Of a stretch of 64,000 bases of DNA, positions 1 through 10,638 are shown one piece after another. The stretch covers positions 14,427,080-14,491,079 of the forward strand of contig NW_019211455.1 in assembly GCF_002443255.2 (NCBI RefSeq), read 5' to 3'. Both the position numbers and the translations under genes were made by a program. The DNA comes from Varroa destructor (lineage: Eukaryota > Arthropoda > Arachnida > Mesostigmata > Varroidae). Numbering within the stretch: position 1 is the first letter of the stretch; each line of letters opens with the position of its first letter. Under the pieces are notes generated by a model, which saw only the letters and a list, made by a program, of their open reading frames with translations, did not search any database and had not been told where the DNA came from.

Positions 1-1232
1 CGTTATTGCGTCATTCCTCTATTCTTCCACAACAATTAATTTATTAAGTATTAACTATTCTGGAGTATACACAAAACTGCCAACAACGTGGCCCTGAAAA
101 ACGCTATGTCAACTATTCGCTGAGCTCTTTTTTTTTTTTTTACAGTCCTTATCTATATGTCGCATGTTTACTCTGTTGCTGTTGTCGTCGTAGGTCTGCT
201 ATTGTTCGGGAATGAAGCACTGACATGTGCGTCATTTATGACACGGTCAAAACGTGCTGTCTCCCGCAAGCATTCATTTGCCATTACCAATCGACGTTGT
301 CTGATCGCATGGACGAGAAAACAACGTTTTTCAGTAATTTTAACGTCGCGAGAAGTTGGGATGTGAAGTGTCTGTCTACCAGCGCTATTCATCGGGCAGT
401 TCGTTCTGACCACACCAGGTCGGACTCTCTTCTACAGCAGGAGCAGCATCAGCTTATTTCCCGTAAGCTCAACTGCTTCGATTTTCCGTCGGATGAACGG
501 ATAAACAAATCACTTACAGGTAGCAGTTGCCTTCTCCGGTGGCATACGCGCAAAAATATGCCCCTCAACATTACAATGCTTAAGGCTTTTGATCCTTGTC
601 CACCACTGCTGCTTCTAGGAATATTATTGATGGCACATTCATCGACATTGCAAGTCTCATCAGCTTCAACAACTCCTTTTTATTGTCGACACAACATTGC
701 CATCTCTTTATTACAACCTAACCCCGCATTGGGACTAGTTTTTTGTAAGGTACTCAGGCTCCTTCGAGCACCAGTGGGCGGCAAATAGCGATCGATGGCC
801 AGCTCTTGACTACAGATCGCCCGATTGCCTGGCCCGTTAAGTCGTCCAGTTCCTTTCGTATGCCACCGCTTTCAGCTTCGCTGTTAGCACGACTATGACA
901 ACGACGCGAAACGCATGTCACCAATTCATCTCGAACGTCGAAAGCTTATCCTCGGCACCTTCTTTCGACGATGTCTTTACACCTGCCTCCTTGTTTGTCT
1001 CTTTCGCGGTTTCTTACCATCACTTCTCGTTCTCTGTGACGCAGTGCCGCCTGGCGTACGATGGCAGTGTCAATCGGTGACATTACCTGCGTTGTTTTCC
1101 AGAGGCGCGCGTCAAAACTGCCATTCGGCAGGATAGGAGATTCCAGCACGCTTCTGTGATTCGAACCTGCGCACGGCTCCGGAGGAAATCAGCACCCAAC
1201 ACTCAGACGTGTATCGTAGTGTTTAAGGTTTC

Positions 1233-1266
1233 ATACCCTAGCGTTATACCCTAGGTTATACCCTAG
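1233..1266. repeat. Three tandem ATACCCTAG words
   Basis: The 9-mer starts at 1233, 1246 and 1258, spaced 13 and 12 nt apart. Confidence 0.85.
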
Positions 1267-1412
1267 CGTCGTTCGCTACTTTTTTTTAGCTGTCTCTTCT
1301 TCTAGAAGCTCTGAGTTTCGCTAGTGGCGTATTAATCAGCTCACGGCTGTTCCATCGCTAGAGCACCAAGTAGTTTCTGACCGTCTTCAGCAACAAACGT
1401 TCTCGTTCACTC

Positions 1413-1423
1413 TATATAAAAAG
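1413..1423 (+). promoter_or_regulatory. TATA-box-like element
   Basis: TATATAAAAAG in a less AT-rich setting than most of the window. No clear coding exon follows. Confidence 0.2.
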
Positions 1424-2051
1424 ACGAGACAAAAATAGGTGATAGCAAGGTCGGCGAAGACAGTCACAAACTCGTTAGAATTGCATTACGCGGCTAGATA
1501 GCTAAAAAAATGTGAGGGGGGGGAGGAGGGTCACATGCTCATAGTGAACAGGAAGAGCAGACGCGATAACGCTTTCTTACGAACCATTATGGCGACGAAA
1601 ATATTATCGAGACTGCGCATAGCCGATTAGAACACAAGAGTAGGAAGCAACGGGGGGTAACGGTGCGATTGATGGGGATGCTGCCCGTCTCGACGCTTCT
1701 GCAGGATTTTTTGGCTAGTGCTTCGCAAACGGTAGCCTGCGACTAGGTCTGGTGATACTTCTCCCGTGGATGCTGTTAACCATTTATTACTCTCAAGGCA
1801 CATTAGCACCATCTCTCTTGGTTCCTTCTGCCACGTAGGGCCTTCTTCAACGTTTCTTCTTCACGGTAAATATTACTTATGCCGCTTCTGCCTATATTCT
1901 CGCCGTCGGATCTGTTTTTGTCCATGCAAGATTTCGACTCGAAACCGCGCACAAAGAAAGTTTGTCGCTTTTACTCGCCAATTTTTCTTAATTTTTACTT
2001 TTCTCAATCTTCTCACGTTTTCTACCTTCCCCACTGCATAGGGCGACAGGA

Positions 2052-2059
2052 TATAAAAG
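2052..2059 (+). promoter_or_regulatory. TATA-box-like element
   Basis: TATAAAAG followed by GC-rich sequence and a possible start region about 30 nt downstream. Another TATATAAAAAG lies at 1413-1423. No transcript evidence is available. Confidence 0.25.
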
Positions 2060-2215
2060 CGGCAGGCTTACGACCGTGTGACGGCCCCAAAACAGTCTAT
2101 CTTTTTTCGTAAGCAAACAAGCTAGAAAATTCAGACGCATCCAACAAACCCCATTGATTGCAATCCCGCCCTAAGTATAGCTGTCAGTGCATACTGACAG
2201 TGTTCCACTGTCACC

Positions 2216-2740
2216 ATGCGCTGCCAGGTTTCGTTATACAGCATAGCGTTTTGTGGGTTTTGTGGACTGCCTACAGGAGCGCAATTGAGTTTTAAGTTTT
2301 GTCCGCGCACTTACCGTCGGGTCACGTTGGTGAGCCGTGTTAAAGCTGCGGTCACAGTGACTGTCGTCGTTCCAAAACTTGGACGACAACAAATGCTGAA
2401 CAGCGCCAGCCAGTGTTATGCAGGACTTCCACTCAGTGCTGCCACAAGCGTTGGTTGGTTGGTCGCTACGAGCGCGTCCGCGAACGTAAAGTGGTGCAAC
2501 ATATTTAAGCGCGGACATGAGTACATGGGACCAGCAGGGAATGTCATTTTGCAACGGCATCATGGCGAAACGAAAGAAGCAAGGCACCCGTTCCAAGCGT
2601 TGCCCTTGCACCGAGTTTTGCCGTTTCAAAGAAAAAGCGCGATGATGACTTTAGCAGCAGCAGCAAACCTAAACGATAGAATGAAAAAGGCGAAAATAGA
2701 GCGCAAAAAGTGTACAAGAAGAATCTGGAGAATAAAATAG
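2216..2740 (+). CDS. Open frame of 174 codons, unrecognised, weak
   Basis: ATG in a strong context (CACCATG) lies 157 nt downstream of a TATAAAAG at 2052-2059. The product is basic with a Lys/Arg-rich end (KKAKIERKKCTRRIWRIK) and has no recognisable domain. The minus strand is also open across most of it, which weakens the case. It could be a first exon, a lineage-specific gene or chance. Confidence 0.2.
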   Translation: MRCQVSLYSIAFCGFCGLPTGAQLSFKFCPRTYRRVTLVSRVKAAVTVTVVVPKLGRQQMLNSASQCYAGLPLSAATSVGWLVATSASANVKWCNIFKRGHEYMGPAGNVILQRHHGETKEARHPFQALPLHRVLPFQRKSAMMTLAAAANLNDRMKKAKIERKKCTRRIWRIK

Positions 2741-5348
2741 AGCGACGAACGGCATCAGTACCTTCTCGCGTATACCGACTCGTCGTCTTTATTCAGCTAT
2801 AGAGCGTACAACAGAATGAACAGAACACCCGCCCCAAATCAGCCGTCATGAGTCCGACGTTGCAAGTTGCTGTAGAGTTGTCTGTGGAGTGTCTGCAGCG
2901 GGGCCTCCGGTTACAGCGGCTGCACGCATTCGGCTCAACCTGCCCCGAACAGCGGCGGGGCGGAGCCTGTGAGAAGCCCGCCTCTCACCCCTGCCGTACC
3001 TGACCCCTTTAGACAAGTCTGGCCCCTGTTTTTCGCTGCTGGTCCCTTAGACGACTGCCGTCCCATTGACTGGCGGTAGGCCCCGACCTCGATTCTCGGC
3101 TGTTATTGCCCCTACGGACCCTCTCATCCACACGTATCTAATCTCCCGCCCTTTTATTCTCATCTGGTCCGTCTGCTTCTTCTGTCTTCTGCTTCATCTG
3201 TGCGTGTCTTTAGCCCCTGGAGGCAACAGCAGGCGAACAGTCGCTGCATTTGCTACACATGGCATGTTTCCATTTACCAGTCGCTGGCGAGCGAGACACT
3301 GCGGGCCTATGACGCGCAGTAGGCGGCAAAACCTCTTGTCGTCGGCTCGTCGACACGATCACAACTATTACCATTTTCAAATAACCGCTTCTTCCACTAA
3401 TGCCCTTGCCAGCTGTGCTTGCATGACTGCGCGGATCGTATTAGCAGCAACAATGTTGGCACAACCATTCACCGCACCGATTTGTCTTCTTGGCACATAA
3501 ATACACAGCCTCATGCGCAGCATGTCGAGACTCAACAGGACGACATACAACATAACCCGTAAGCCAGCGTTTGAATTGCTGGCGGACGCCAGTACATTCG
3601 TCTATATTCACTCTCAAGAGCTACTGTACATTGAAACAAACGCCTTCTTAATAGGTTTCATCGGTACGCAGACAATTCATTGTCAACGCAATTAGAGACG
3701 GTATAAAAAAAATTGTTACGGCACCTCTTCAGTCAACAAATCCAACAACATACTTACAACGTAGTAAACTTGCTTTTGCTGTATCTTTGCTTATACCTTT
3801 TCTATCCAAAGAAAACATAAAAAAAGGAAAACTCATCGTCCAAACGGTGGAAAATTGCGTCTGGCTACTAACAATGAAAAAGGTACGACAATGCCCTCCT
3901 ATAGATTCCACTGGTTAGGCAGTACTTGTAGGGCTCGAAAATGGCTTGTCCGTTCAACGTCCTTCGAGAGATGACTATATCCAATGCCTCCTTTGCTAGT
4001 TGGAAGAAAGCTGAATCGCTAGTATCATGTTAGAAGAAGCACGGGTCGGCACAGGAGAAGGGGAAGTTGTTGGAAGGACGAAGACCGTGGTCTTTTCCAA
4101 GCAGTGAGTGGGTTGCCCTTAATCGGGGCAGGTTGTTACTTACTAAAGGGAACTGTTATGCCGCTGGCTCCAAGGCAAAAGCGAACAAAGACAGGCAGAC
4201 AGCACGGCAAGAGCAGTGGCAAACTAGTAGAACGTCGAAGGTCTGCCTCAGCGGTGTGCGCCTACAGTTATCAAGCCTAACCTCTAACGTTGGCCCGGCA
4301 TCCGAAGCTTCAAGATGCAGATGTACGCTACAGCGGCGTCCTTGTCAACGTCAAATGGACGAGAGCTGAGTTAAGCTGAGAACTGAGAGGAGCGGGACAT
4401 CGGAAACAGCAAGGCAATGTCGGGATGAAATACGGGGTGGTGACAAAGCCGACTAGATATGGCATTTGGACGATGGTTTTGGGCTAAGCACGACGCTAGT
4501 CATTCGATCGTCACTGTTCCAAATCCTCTCAGCGTTTTCACAGAAAGGGAAAGTCCACCGCTATCTGCGGTACATTATATGGAAGATAGGCATTCGAGAC
4601 CTTTAGAACGAGGGTACTGTACTCGTTGCATATGACTTAACACCGATCACTGTTCGAGCATTAAAGAAAGAACACAGTATGGCTGTGATAGGGAGCCTGT
4701 TCCCGGAGGCACCAGTCACGAGTAGATTACGAGGCGTCCTATCTGACGCGGCCCGTATGACGAGATACGAATCTTATTCACACAATTCACATATTATAGT
4801 AATTAACCACTCTTCAATTTATCCACAGTCGTGTGTACCACATGTGCTAAACAGAAATAACACAGGATCCTACACGCGCCTTGAAAAGGTTCATATCAAA
4901 AACACTTTTGTTTTTATGCAAGAAACAGTACATGTCTGGAGCACATAGTTAAGCATACATGTGAATAGCTAACTATATCTAAGCCTTTTAAGGACACATA
5001 TCAAGGCATTAGTAAACATATACCGAAGTCTCAGGCAATATTAACACTGTTAAGCAAGTTATGGACGCTTCAAAATTGATATGGCAAGCGATACCGATCG
5101 ATACGGGTCGGTAAGCTTCCTGAATACAGAAAATCTAATATCGTCGCGTGCATCGCTTTTCGTATGCTAATCCACATATTTTGATCGCCGCTCGCCGTTT
5201 TCGCTGGATTTGCTATTCAACCCTCGTCGCCGTAACTATAGAACGATACGCGCTGGTTAGCTTCGAAGCCAAGGATGGCTTGCATTGAAAGACCTAGGTC
5301 GCTGTGTATATGCACGATGCGAGACCTAGCGACAAAGTTTTCGAATCG

Positions 5349-5351
<3 letters not shown>

Positions 5352-5380
<29 letters not shown>
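5352..5380. repeat. (CT)n microsatellite
   Basis: About 14 uninterrupted CT units. Confidence 0.95.
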
Positions 5381-5383
<3 letters not shown>

Positions 5384-5710
5384 TATTTTTGCGTCTACAC
5401 TTTCAGCGTCTCATTAAATGTGCGCAAGGGCAAGTAATGTGAAGTAACGGTGGGGCATTCTGTCTGGGGCTTGTCACCACCGACAATCTGCCTATTCACA
5501 AACTCAATTTAAAAATGATACGCTCCTATTCGTACAGAACAACATATAGGATCTAGATTTACTTCGATGCTGAGATGCCTAGAAGCGTTCGCTATTTATA
5601 CGACCAACGTTGTCTGAACTATTCTGTTCTACGGGGCTTAGGCGCTAGAGCAACGGAAGATCATCACGTCTAATGAACTCAAGCCTTCGCGGAACCAGCC
5701 CCGATTTGTG

Positions 5711-5746
5711 ATTTCATCCCTATATATACATATATAGGGATGAAAT
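5711..5746. repeat. Near-perfect palindrome, 17-bp arms
   Basis: Arms ATTTCATCCCTATATAT and its exact complement are separated by AC. It could form a cruciform or mark a small inverted-repeat element. Confidence 0.9.
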
Positions 5747-5757
5747 GGAATTATATG

Positions 5758-5780
5758 GCCTTATATGGAATATATAAGGC
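5758..5780. repeat. Second hairpin, 9-bp arms
   Basis: GCCTTATAT, loop GGAAT, ATATAAGGC, twelve bases after the preceding palindrome. Confidence 0.85.
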
Positions 5781-7108
5781 AATTAGCGAAACAAGATTTT
5801 ACCGATTAGAATTCTTTTTCAAAACATACCGGCCGCCAATGTTAGTAGCTGTATATGGGCAAATGTAACTTTAAGGTCCCATTATTATACCCGGTAGCGT
5901 GGGGGCATTGGCAAAGTTTATGATGCGCCAGTCCAATAATTAGGCAGGTTAGCGATGTATATTGTAGTTACGGTGTGTGCAGGTTAGTCGCGTGCGTATG
6001 CTGTGACCCGGATGACCGCGCGTAGCTTCTAGCGTCGTGGCATCGGGTATCTTTGAATATGCGATCAGTAGCTATATCAAACGTGCTGTAGATGAGCGGC
6101 CTTAATTATCCAAGTACCAAATAGTTTAGTGAACGAAAAGGGCAAATCCACTCCAACTAGCAGCAACATATTTCGAGACACTATAGCCATCGGCAGGATT
6201 AGTCTGAAGGATTTAGGCAAATGTTTGACTAATAAGATACTGAAGTGCCCAATTGTGCCTACTGACGCTCTTCGGACCATGTAGTATTCGGGCTCAATTC
6301 ATGTCGGGACATCATCAGATGCAATACTAAGAAGAAAGAAAAAGATCGCATAAACAAACATTGCGTCGTGTACGAAGTCCAATAGTTCTTCAAGCCTAGA
6401 TACAGTATTAACTCCCTACTTCGACTATTGTGATAGCGTTAGAGACGAGACGCTCGAATGGTATCAACATCTCCAGGATGTTTTGCGCCTGGATGCCCAC
6501 AGCGGCAAATGGACTCTATTAATTTAGCTTAAGACTGCGTTTTTTGCAATTAGTTGATGCTGACTCTCTGAAAGGTAGCATCTGTAACGAGCGTTAGATT
6601 TTAGAGTTGTATTTCGATACATTATGTACGTGAGAGCTGCGTAATGTCTGCGACGAGCCACGAAAAAAAAGTCATGGCGCTCGTTCTATATGTCAACTTA
6701 TAGACATTCGCAAATTTTTGGCGCTAGTGTTCCTATTTGCGCCTAAGAGATAAGCTGAGGTTAATTTTTTAAACTGATAAACGGCTTGAATAAGAGACCA
6801 TTACTACAGTAGCCCCATTCGCCTAGCTGTTAACCGTTGATGAAAAAATGAGAGTTAAATTAACAATATGATGTTTCCCTGGAAAGAGTAGGGTGGACAA
6901 GGGTAACTCTCCGCCTTCGAATATAGCAAATACTTACTTGTTATATTAGTCGTCAGTGTTTAATTCTGTTTTTCGAGCCAGATTGGCTTTCCTAGGTTAA
7001 ATCGTTCCTACCATGATATGATTTTCTTACATAAGAAATATTGTTTTTATTTGTCGTTGTCTGTGGTACCATGATTGGCAACCGACTTCAAAAACGCGTC
7101 ACTGACAG

Positions 7109-7224
7109 CTGACTCTAATCCGAAAATCGCGTATGTCAAGCAACAGGACATGTTAAACGCGACGTGCACCGTTCGTGATACAAACGAAGCTAGCCACGTT
7201 ACGTGGATATTAAACGGACGCAAA
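7109..7224 (+). CDS. Ig exon, N-terminal half of domain
   Basis: Acceptor CACTGACAG (weak pyrimidine tract), donor CGCAAA then GTAAGC, phase 1 to 0. Encodes IAYVKQQDMLNATCTV and SHVTWILNGRK. Two possible N-glycosylation contexts lie nearby (NAT). Sequence just after the donor also reads Ig-like in another frame but is treated as intron. Confidence 0.55.
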
Positions 7225-8796
7225 GTAAGCAGGGCAGCTACGAACACAGTGAGATGGCTATTTACGTAACGATCAGGTTAGGTTGTTTGAAGATATTTGG
7301 CAAATCAGAAAATTTAGGTCACTTTGAAATTACGTGCCAAACGGCAGAACGAAATTCGGTAAGTATTTGCATTAAAATTGTTTCACTACCCACGATCGTG
7401 ATTAGATTGAGTGTCGTCAGAGACTAATATTGCTTAGAACTGAAAAATCAAAGCTCAGCTGCTGTTTCTCAAAGATTAAAATCCGATCGAATCCATTGAA
7501 AATTGACCAAGACGTTGGCAAAAGACCTTCTGCTAAAAACAGAACCTTACTAGTGTAAGTTGGCAAGTTGAAAATCGCGGAAGAGATAACTACATTCTAG
7601 GGGCCTAAACGAAACAGCGAGTTATTGTGATCGGCGACAACGTGTCCCAGACTTTGGACGCATTTGCACTTTGTCCTAGACTCAGGCAGTGCAGAATCCG
7701 TCTTTCTTCTTCAGTGTTTTCGTCACCGTTCCATAATTCAGAATCCCTTATTGAACTGATGGGACGCATCCTCGATGCTCGAAATCATTTGCTCAGAAGC
7801 TACCGTAATCACTGTAGCTCGTTCGTTTGGTATGAGATAAAGTTACCTATTCTGTAATCTTTGACCGCCTAATTGTCACTCTTGAAACGGTTATTCCAGA
7901 AGCAAGGTGTTAATTCGCCTCAACAGATTCCAAGAGCGCTCATTTTTCCGAAAAACACACTTAAATGTTATCATTTACCCAATTTCGTCTGCTAAAGGTA
8001 CGTAGTTGCGAAGTCATTTAAACCTTTAGGCTTTCGAAATAGTTCCGCACAACATAATAAACGGATGCAAGTTTCTAATGAAAGTCTGCCGAAATCTGCA
8101 GGGTCAAATCTCGATAAATGAAAAACTGTTCACCGTTAATTCCTGAAATATACAATAATAATAACGTGTCATTGGCGCGTAGCTCTGTCATTGTGATATC
8201 CTTTTCTATGTCTCTGTTTTCTTCGTATTATATCGTCTTTCACAGCTGGACTCCGACTCTGCAAAGCTGGTCACGTTCATGCGAACACGGCCTTCGTTAA
8301 GCATCCAATCGGAGCTCAGCGTCCAGCTCTCACGCGCTGATCGCGAACGGCCCCTGCTTCGCTGTGTGGCTATTCAGGCCTACACACTATGGAATGGAAC
8401 GAACGTTCGCGAGCGCAAAATACATACGCGAAGTGCAGGATTTTTCTACATAAATGGTACATACATACATACACAAGTTGAAATCCTTTTCATTAAAGAA
8501 AAAAATCACAATGACGGATTTTTTTTACTTGCATATGTATAAGGAGAGTGAAAGCGAATTAAGTCGTGAAACGACGCGTTTGCCTTACTATTGAAGTTAT
8601 TGATCTAAATATTGCCTTGCGATAAATGTTATTGCTCCACAACGACTTCGATCGTATTTATAACGTCTAACACCTTGTCCGTCTTGCAGGCGCCACACAA
8701 CGGGCAAGCCCCTTAATCTCAATGGCCGCATTGATGACGCTGATTCAAGCCGGAGTCGATCTGCTGACACAAACAAGCCTTCTACAAGAAGTGTAG
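7109..8796 (+). CDS. 3' part of a Beat-like immunoglobulin-superfamily gene
   Basis: Two exons join in phase 0 (7109-7224 and 8246-8432 or -8456) to make one Ig domain. The first holds LNATCTV, with the B-strand cysteine, and HVTWILNGRK, with the core tryptophan. The second holds LSVQLSRADRERPLLRCVA, with the F-strand cysteine. Cysteine spacing is about 60 residues, normal for Ig. The pattern resembles the second Ig domain of arthropod Beaten path proteins, cell-surface or secreted axon-guidance factors that bind Side proteins. That family call comes from pattern memory, not alignment. The signal peptide and first Ig domain are not clearly present and may lie upstream of the window or in the first 7 kb. 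Confidence 0.55.
8246..8432 (+). CDS. Ig exon, C-terminal half of domain
   Basis: The strong acceptor TCGTCTTTCACAG opens phase 0: LDSDSAKLVTF, then SELSVQLSRADRER and LLRCVAIQAYTLWNG. The end is uncertain: GT sites after 8432 and after 8456 are both phase 1 and both weak. The frame stays open to 8542. Confidence 0.55.
8690..8796 (+). CDS. Possible last exon of the Ig gene
   Basis: A strong CCGTCTTGCAG acceptor is followed by two open frames. Phase 1, which fits the preceding exon, gives a moderately hydrophobic tail (LISMAALMTLIQAGVDLL) and stops at 8796. The other gives a Ser/Arg/Asn-rich tail stopping at 8861 but needs phase 2 from an unseen exon. I cannot choose firmly. Confidence 0.3.
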
Positions 8797-8991
8797 GCAA
8801 CATCAATAGCAGCAGGAGCAATGAACCTCAAACAAGAACAGAACATCAATTGTCTACATAATTAACGATCTAGCGAGATTTTTCTAGAGAACAAATAGAT
8901 CATGGAGTAAAAATATAGAGTAAATATAAGCTATGATAAATGGTATATTGATGTCGAAACAATGTCAAAAATGAAGATCATCAATGAGGAT

Positions 8992-9165
8992 TATATTATA
9001 TATATATANNNNNNNNNNNNNNNNNNNNNNNNNNNNNNNNNNNNNNNNNNNNNNNNNNNNNNNNNNNNNNNNNNNNNNNNNNNNNNNNNNNNNNNNNNNN
9101 NNNNNNNNTATATATATATATAAGGAAACGGAGCGTAAAAATGAGTAAGAGAAAAGCGGAGAGAT

Positions 9166-9211
<46 letters not shown>
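8992..9211. repeat. Compound microsatellite around the gap: TA run, gap, TA run, GA run
   Basis: TA repeats at about 8992-9008 and 9109-9122, then a GA repeat at 9168-9211. The arrangement mirrors the CT-AT compound repeat at 54166-54239. Confidence 0.9.
9009..9108. other. Assembly gap of exactly 100 N
   Basis: A run of 100 Ns flanked on both sides by TA repeats and followed by a GA repeat. The fixed size means the true length is unknown; the break was probably caused by the microsatellite. Confidence 0.98.
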
Positions 9212-9215
<4 letters not shown>

Positions 9216-10133
9216 AATACTATTAAGAGTAAAATGAATGGGAAACCGAAGGAAGCCACGGAAAGGGCAATTCTGCCAACAGGGTGTTGTATTTTCAGTT
9301 AGGCGTTTGTCTCACCTCTAAAGTGCACAGACCCTCAAAGCTGGCCGGCCTGGAAAATCGCTTTACCGGCCACTGTGTGCACTAAATGCTTTCAGTATGC
9401 TGTTCCCAAGCAAAATAGTTCCAAAAGTCACATTCAATGCGTGTTTATCGCCACTTGATCAATCAGTTCCACCATCTTTTTCCGGATTCAATATTTTAAG
9501 CTCTATGCGATAGCGCTCGAGCCGTCAGCTGCTCTAATTTTACTGCGGACCACACTATATGCTGTAAGCCACACTACCGAGTGAGTGAAATCACAAAAGG
9601 AAAAAAACGCGCTAACTGTGGTTCATTTACATCGTTGTAGCGTTCTTATGCATATCCGTACACCTCGTTCTGTGCCGTCGGGATTCCTATCCTTGGCTTT
9701 GTCTGCTTCAAAAGGATTTAAAACAAAGCACGCGACATCTATAATATGTAAATAGTAGAAAAAACGCGATCGCGCTGCCAAAGACGATTCATTTTGGGTG
9801 TCCTGCAAGGCTTGGCCGACGGACAAGGCTCGACGGCTCCACAGTTCAAAAAACACCGACGAGGCAGGAACTCATCAACAAGTGGCCTGCCGAGTCCTTG
9901 CTCATTCTATGTTATTATTACTAATATAATTACTAACGCTATCAGATTACTACAAAACAAATGAACAGAGAATCACACAGGTACACATCTACAGTCACGC
10001 GTTCATCCAGATGCACGTCAATAACAAAAGCTACAAAAACTCATTACAGCCGCCGCCGTTACGGCTGACTATTATGACTGTTGCACCCATTACCCATTGA
10101 ATTTATTATTCTCTGACAGCTCTTCCATATGTA

Positions 10134-10183
<50 letters not shown>

Positions 10184-10185
10184 GT
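10134..10185. repeat. (TA)n microsatellite with a phase break
   Basis: TA repeat interrupted once by TATTATA, making the whole array self-complementary. Confidence 0.92.
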
Positions 10186-10616
10186 CATATATGAATAGAG
10201 CGATGGTTATGTGCCGCTACGCCGAGACAGCGAGATCATGTATTGAGAACTCAATAACTTCTATTGCTCTATATCGTATCGATCAATGACTTTTGGAACC
10301 CCCGCACCGTGTAAATCTCCCGCCCTAGTTTATACTTGACTTGGAAGGCTTTAACATTATATACATAATGCAAGTGTTGCGGAATGAACGGCCATAAATG
10401 TCCTTATTGAAGCTAACGCGGCTGAACTGATACGGAGGGTGACGCATGATCTCTATGAACAGACGAAATTAATTAGAACTGCGCCATATGCGGCAAAACA
10501 AAGGAAAGAAGAAGCGAAATACGTTTTATAGTCAAACGTCATGGATTTAGGTGGACGCCCATGAAGCTGTTAGTCGGAGACGTCTTGAACGCCTGAATTT
10601 GCTTCAATATGCTTGC

Positions 10617-10638
10617 CCATGCCATGCCATGCCATGCC
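10617..10638. repeat. (CATGC)n pentanucleotide repeat
   Basis: Four tandem CCATG units. Confidence 0.85.

Larger units (their letters stand above)
1..2051. other. No supported gene
   Basis: Holds a poly-T run at 128-141, the ATACCCTAG triplication, a tRNA-like fragment near 1152-1200 (minus) and TATA-like sequence. The long plus-strand frame at 225-788 has no recognisable product. Confidence 0.6.
2741..7108. other. No supported gene
   Basis: Contains a relatively GC-rich block at about 2850-3060, a CT microsatellite, two palindromes near 5.7 kb and a weak Ig-like frame at about 6396-6533. Confidence 0.6.

Noticed and set aside
225..788. Longest plus-strand frame near the start, 187 codons
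   Set aside because: No recognisable domain, no promoter or polyadenylation context, low-complexity hydrophobic patches; consistent with chance.
8597..8821. Minus-strand frame starting LLLLLMLPTLLVEG, like a signal peptide
   Set aside because: The start is TTG, not ATG, and the leucine run comes from the complement of AGC-rich coding sequence in the probable last Ig exon.
8996..9259. Minus-strand frame rich in SLSL
   Set aside because: Translation of the GA microsatellite and the N gap.
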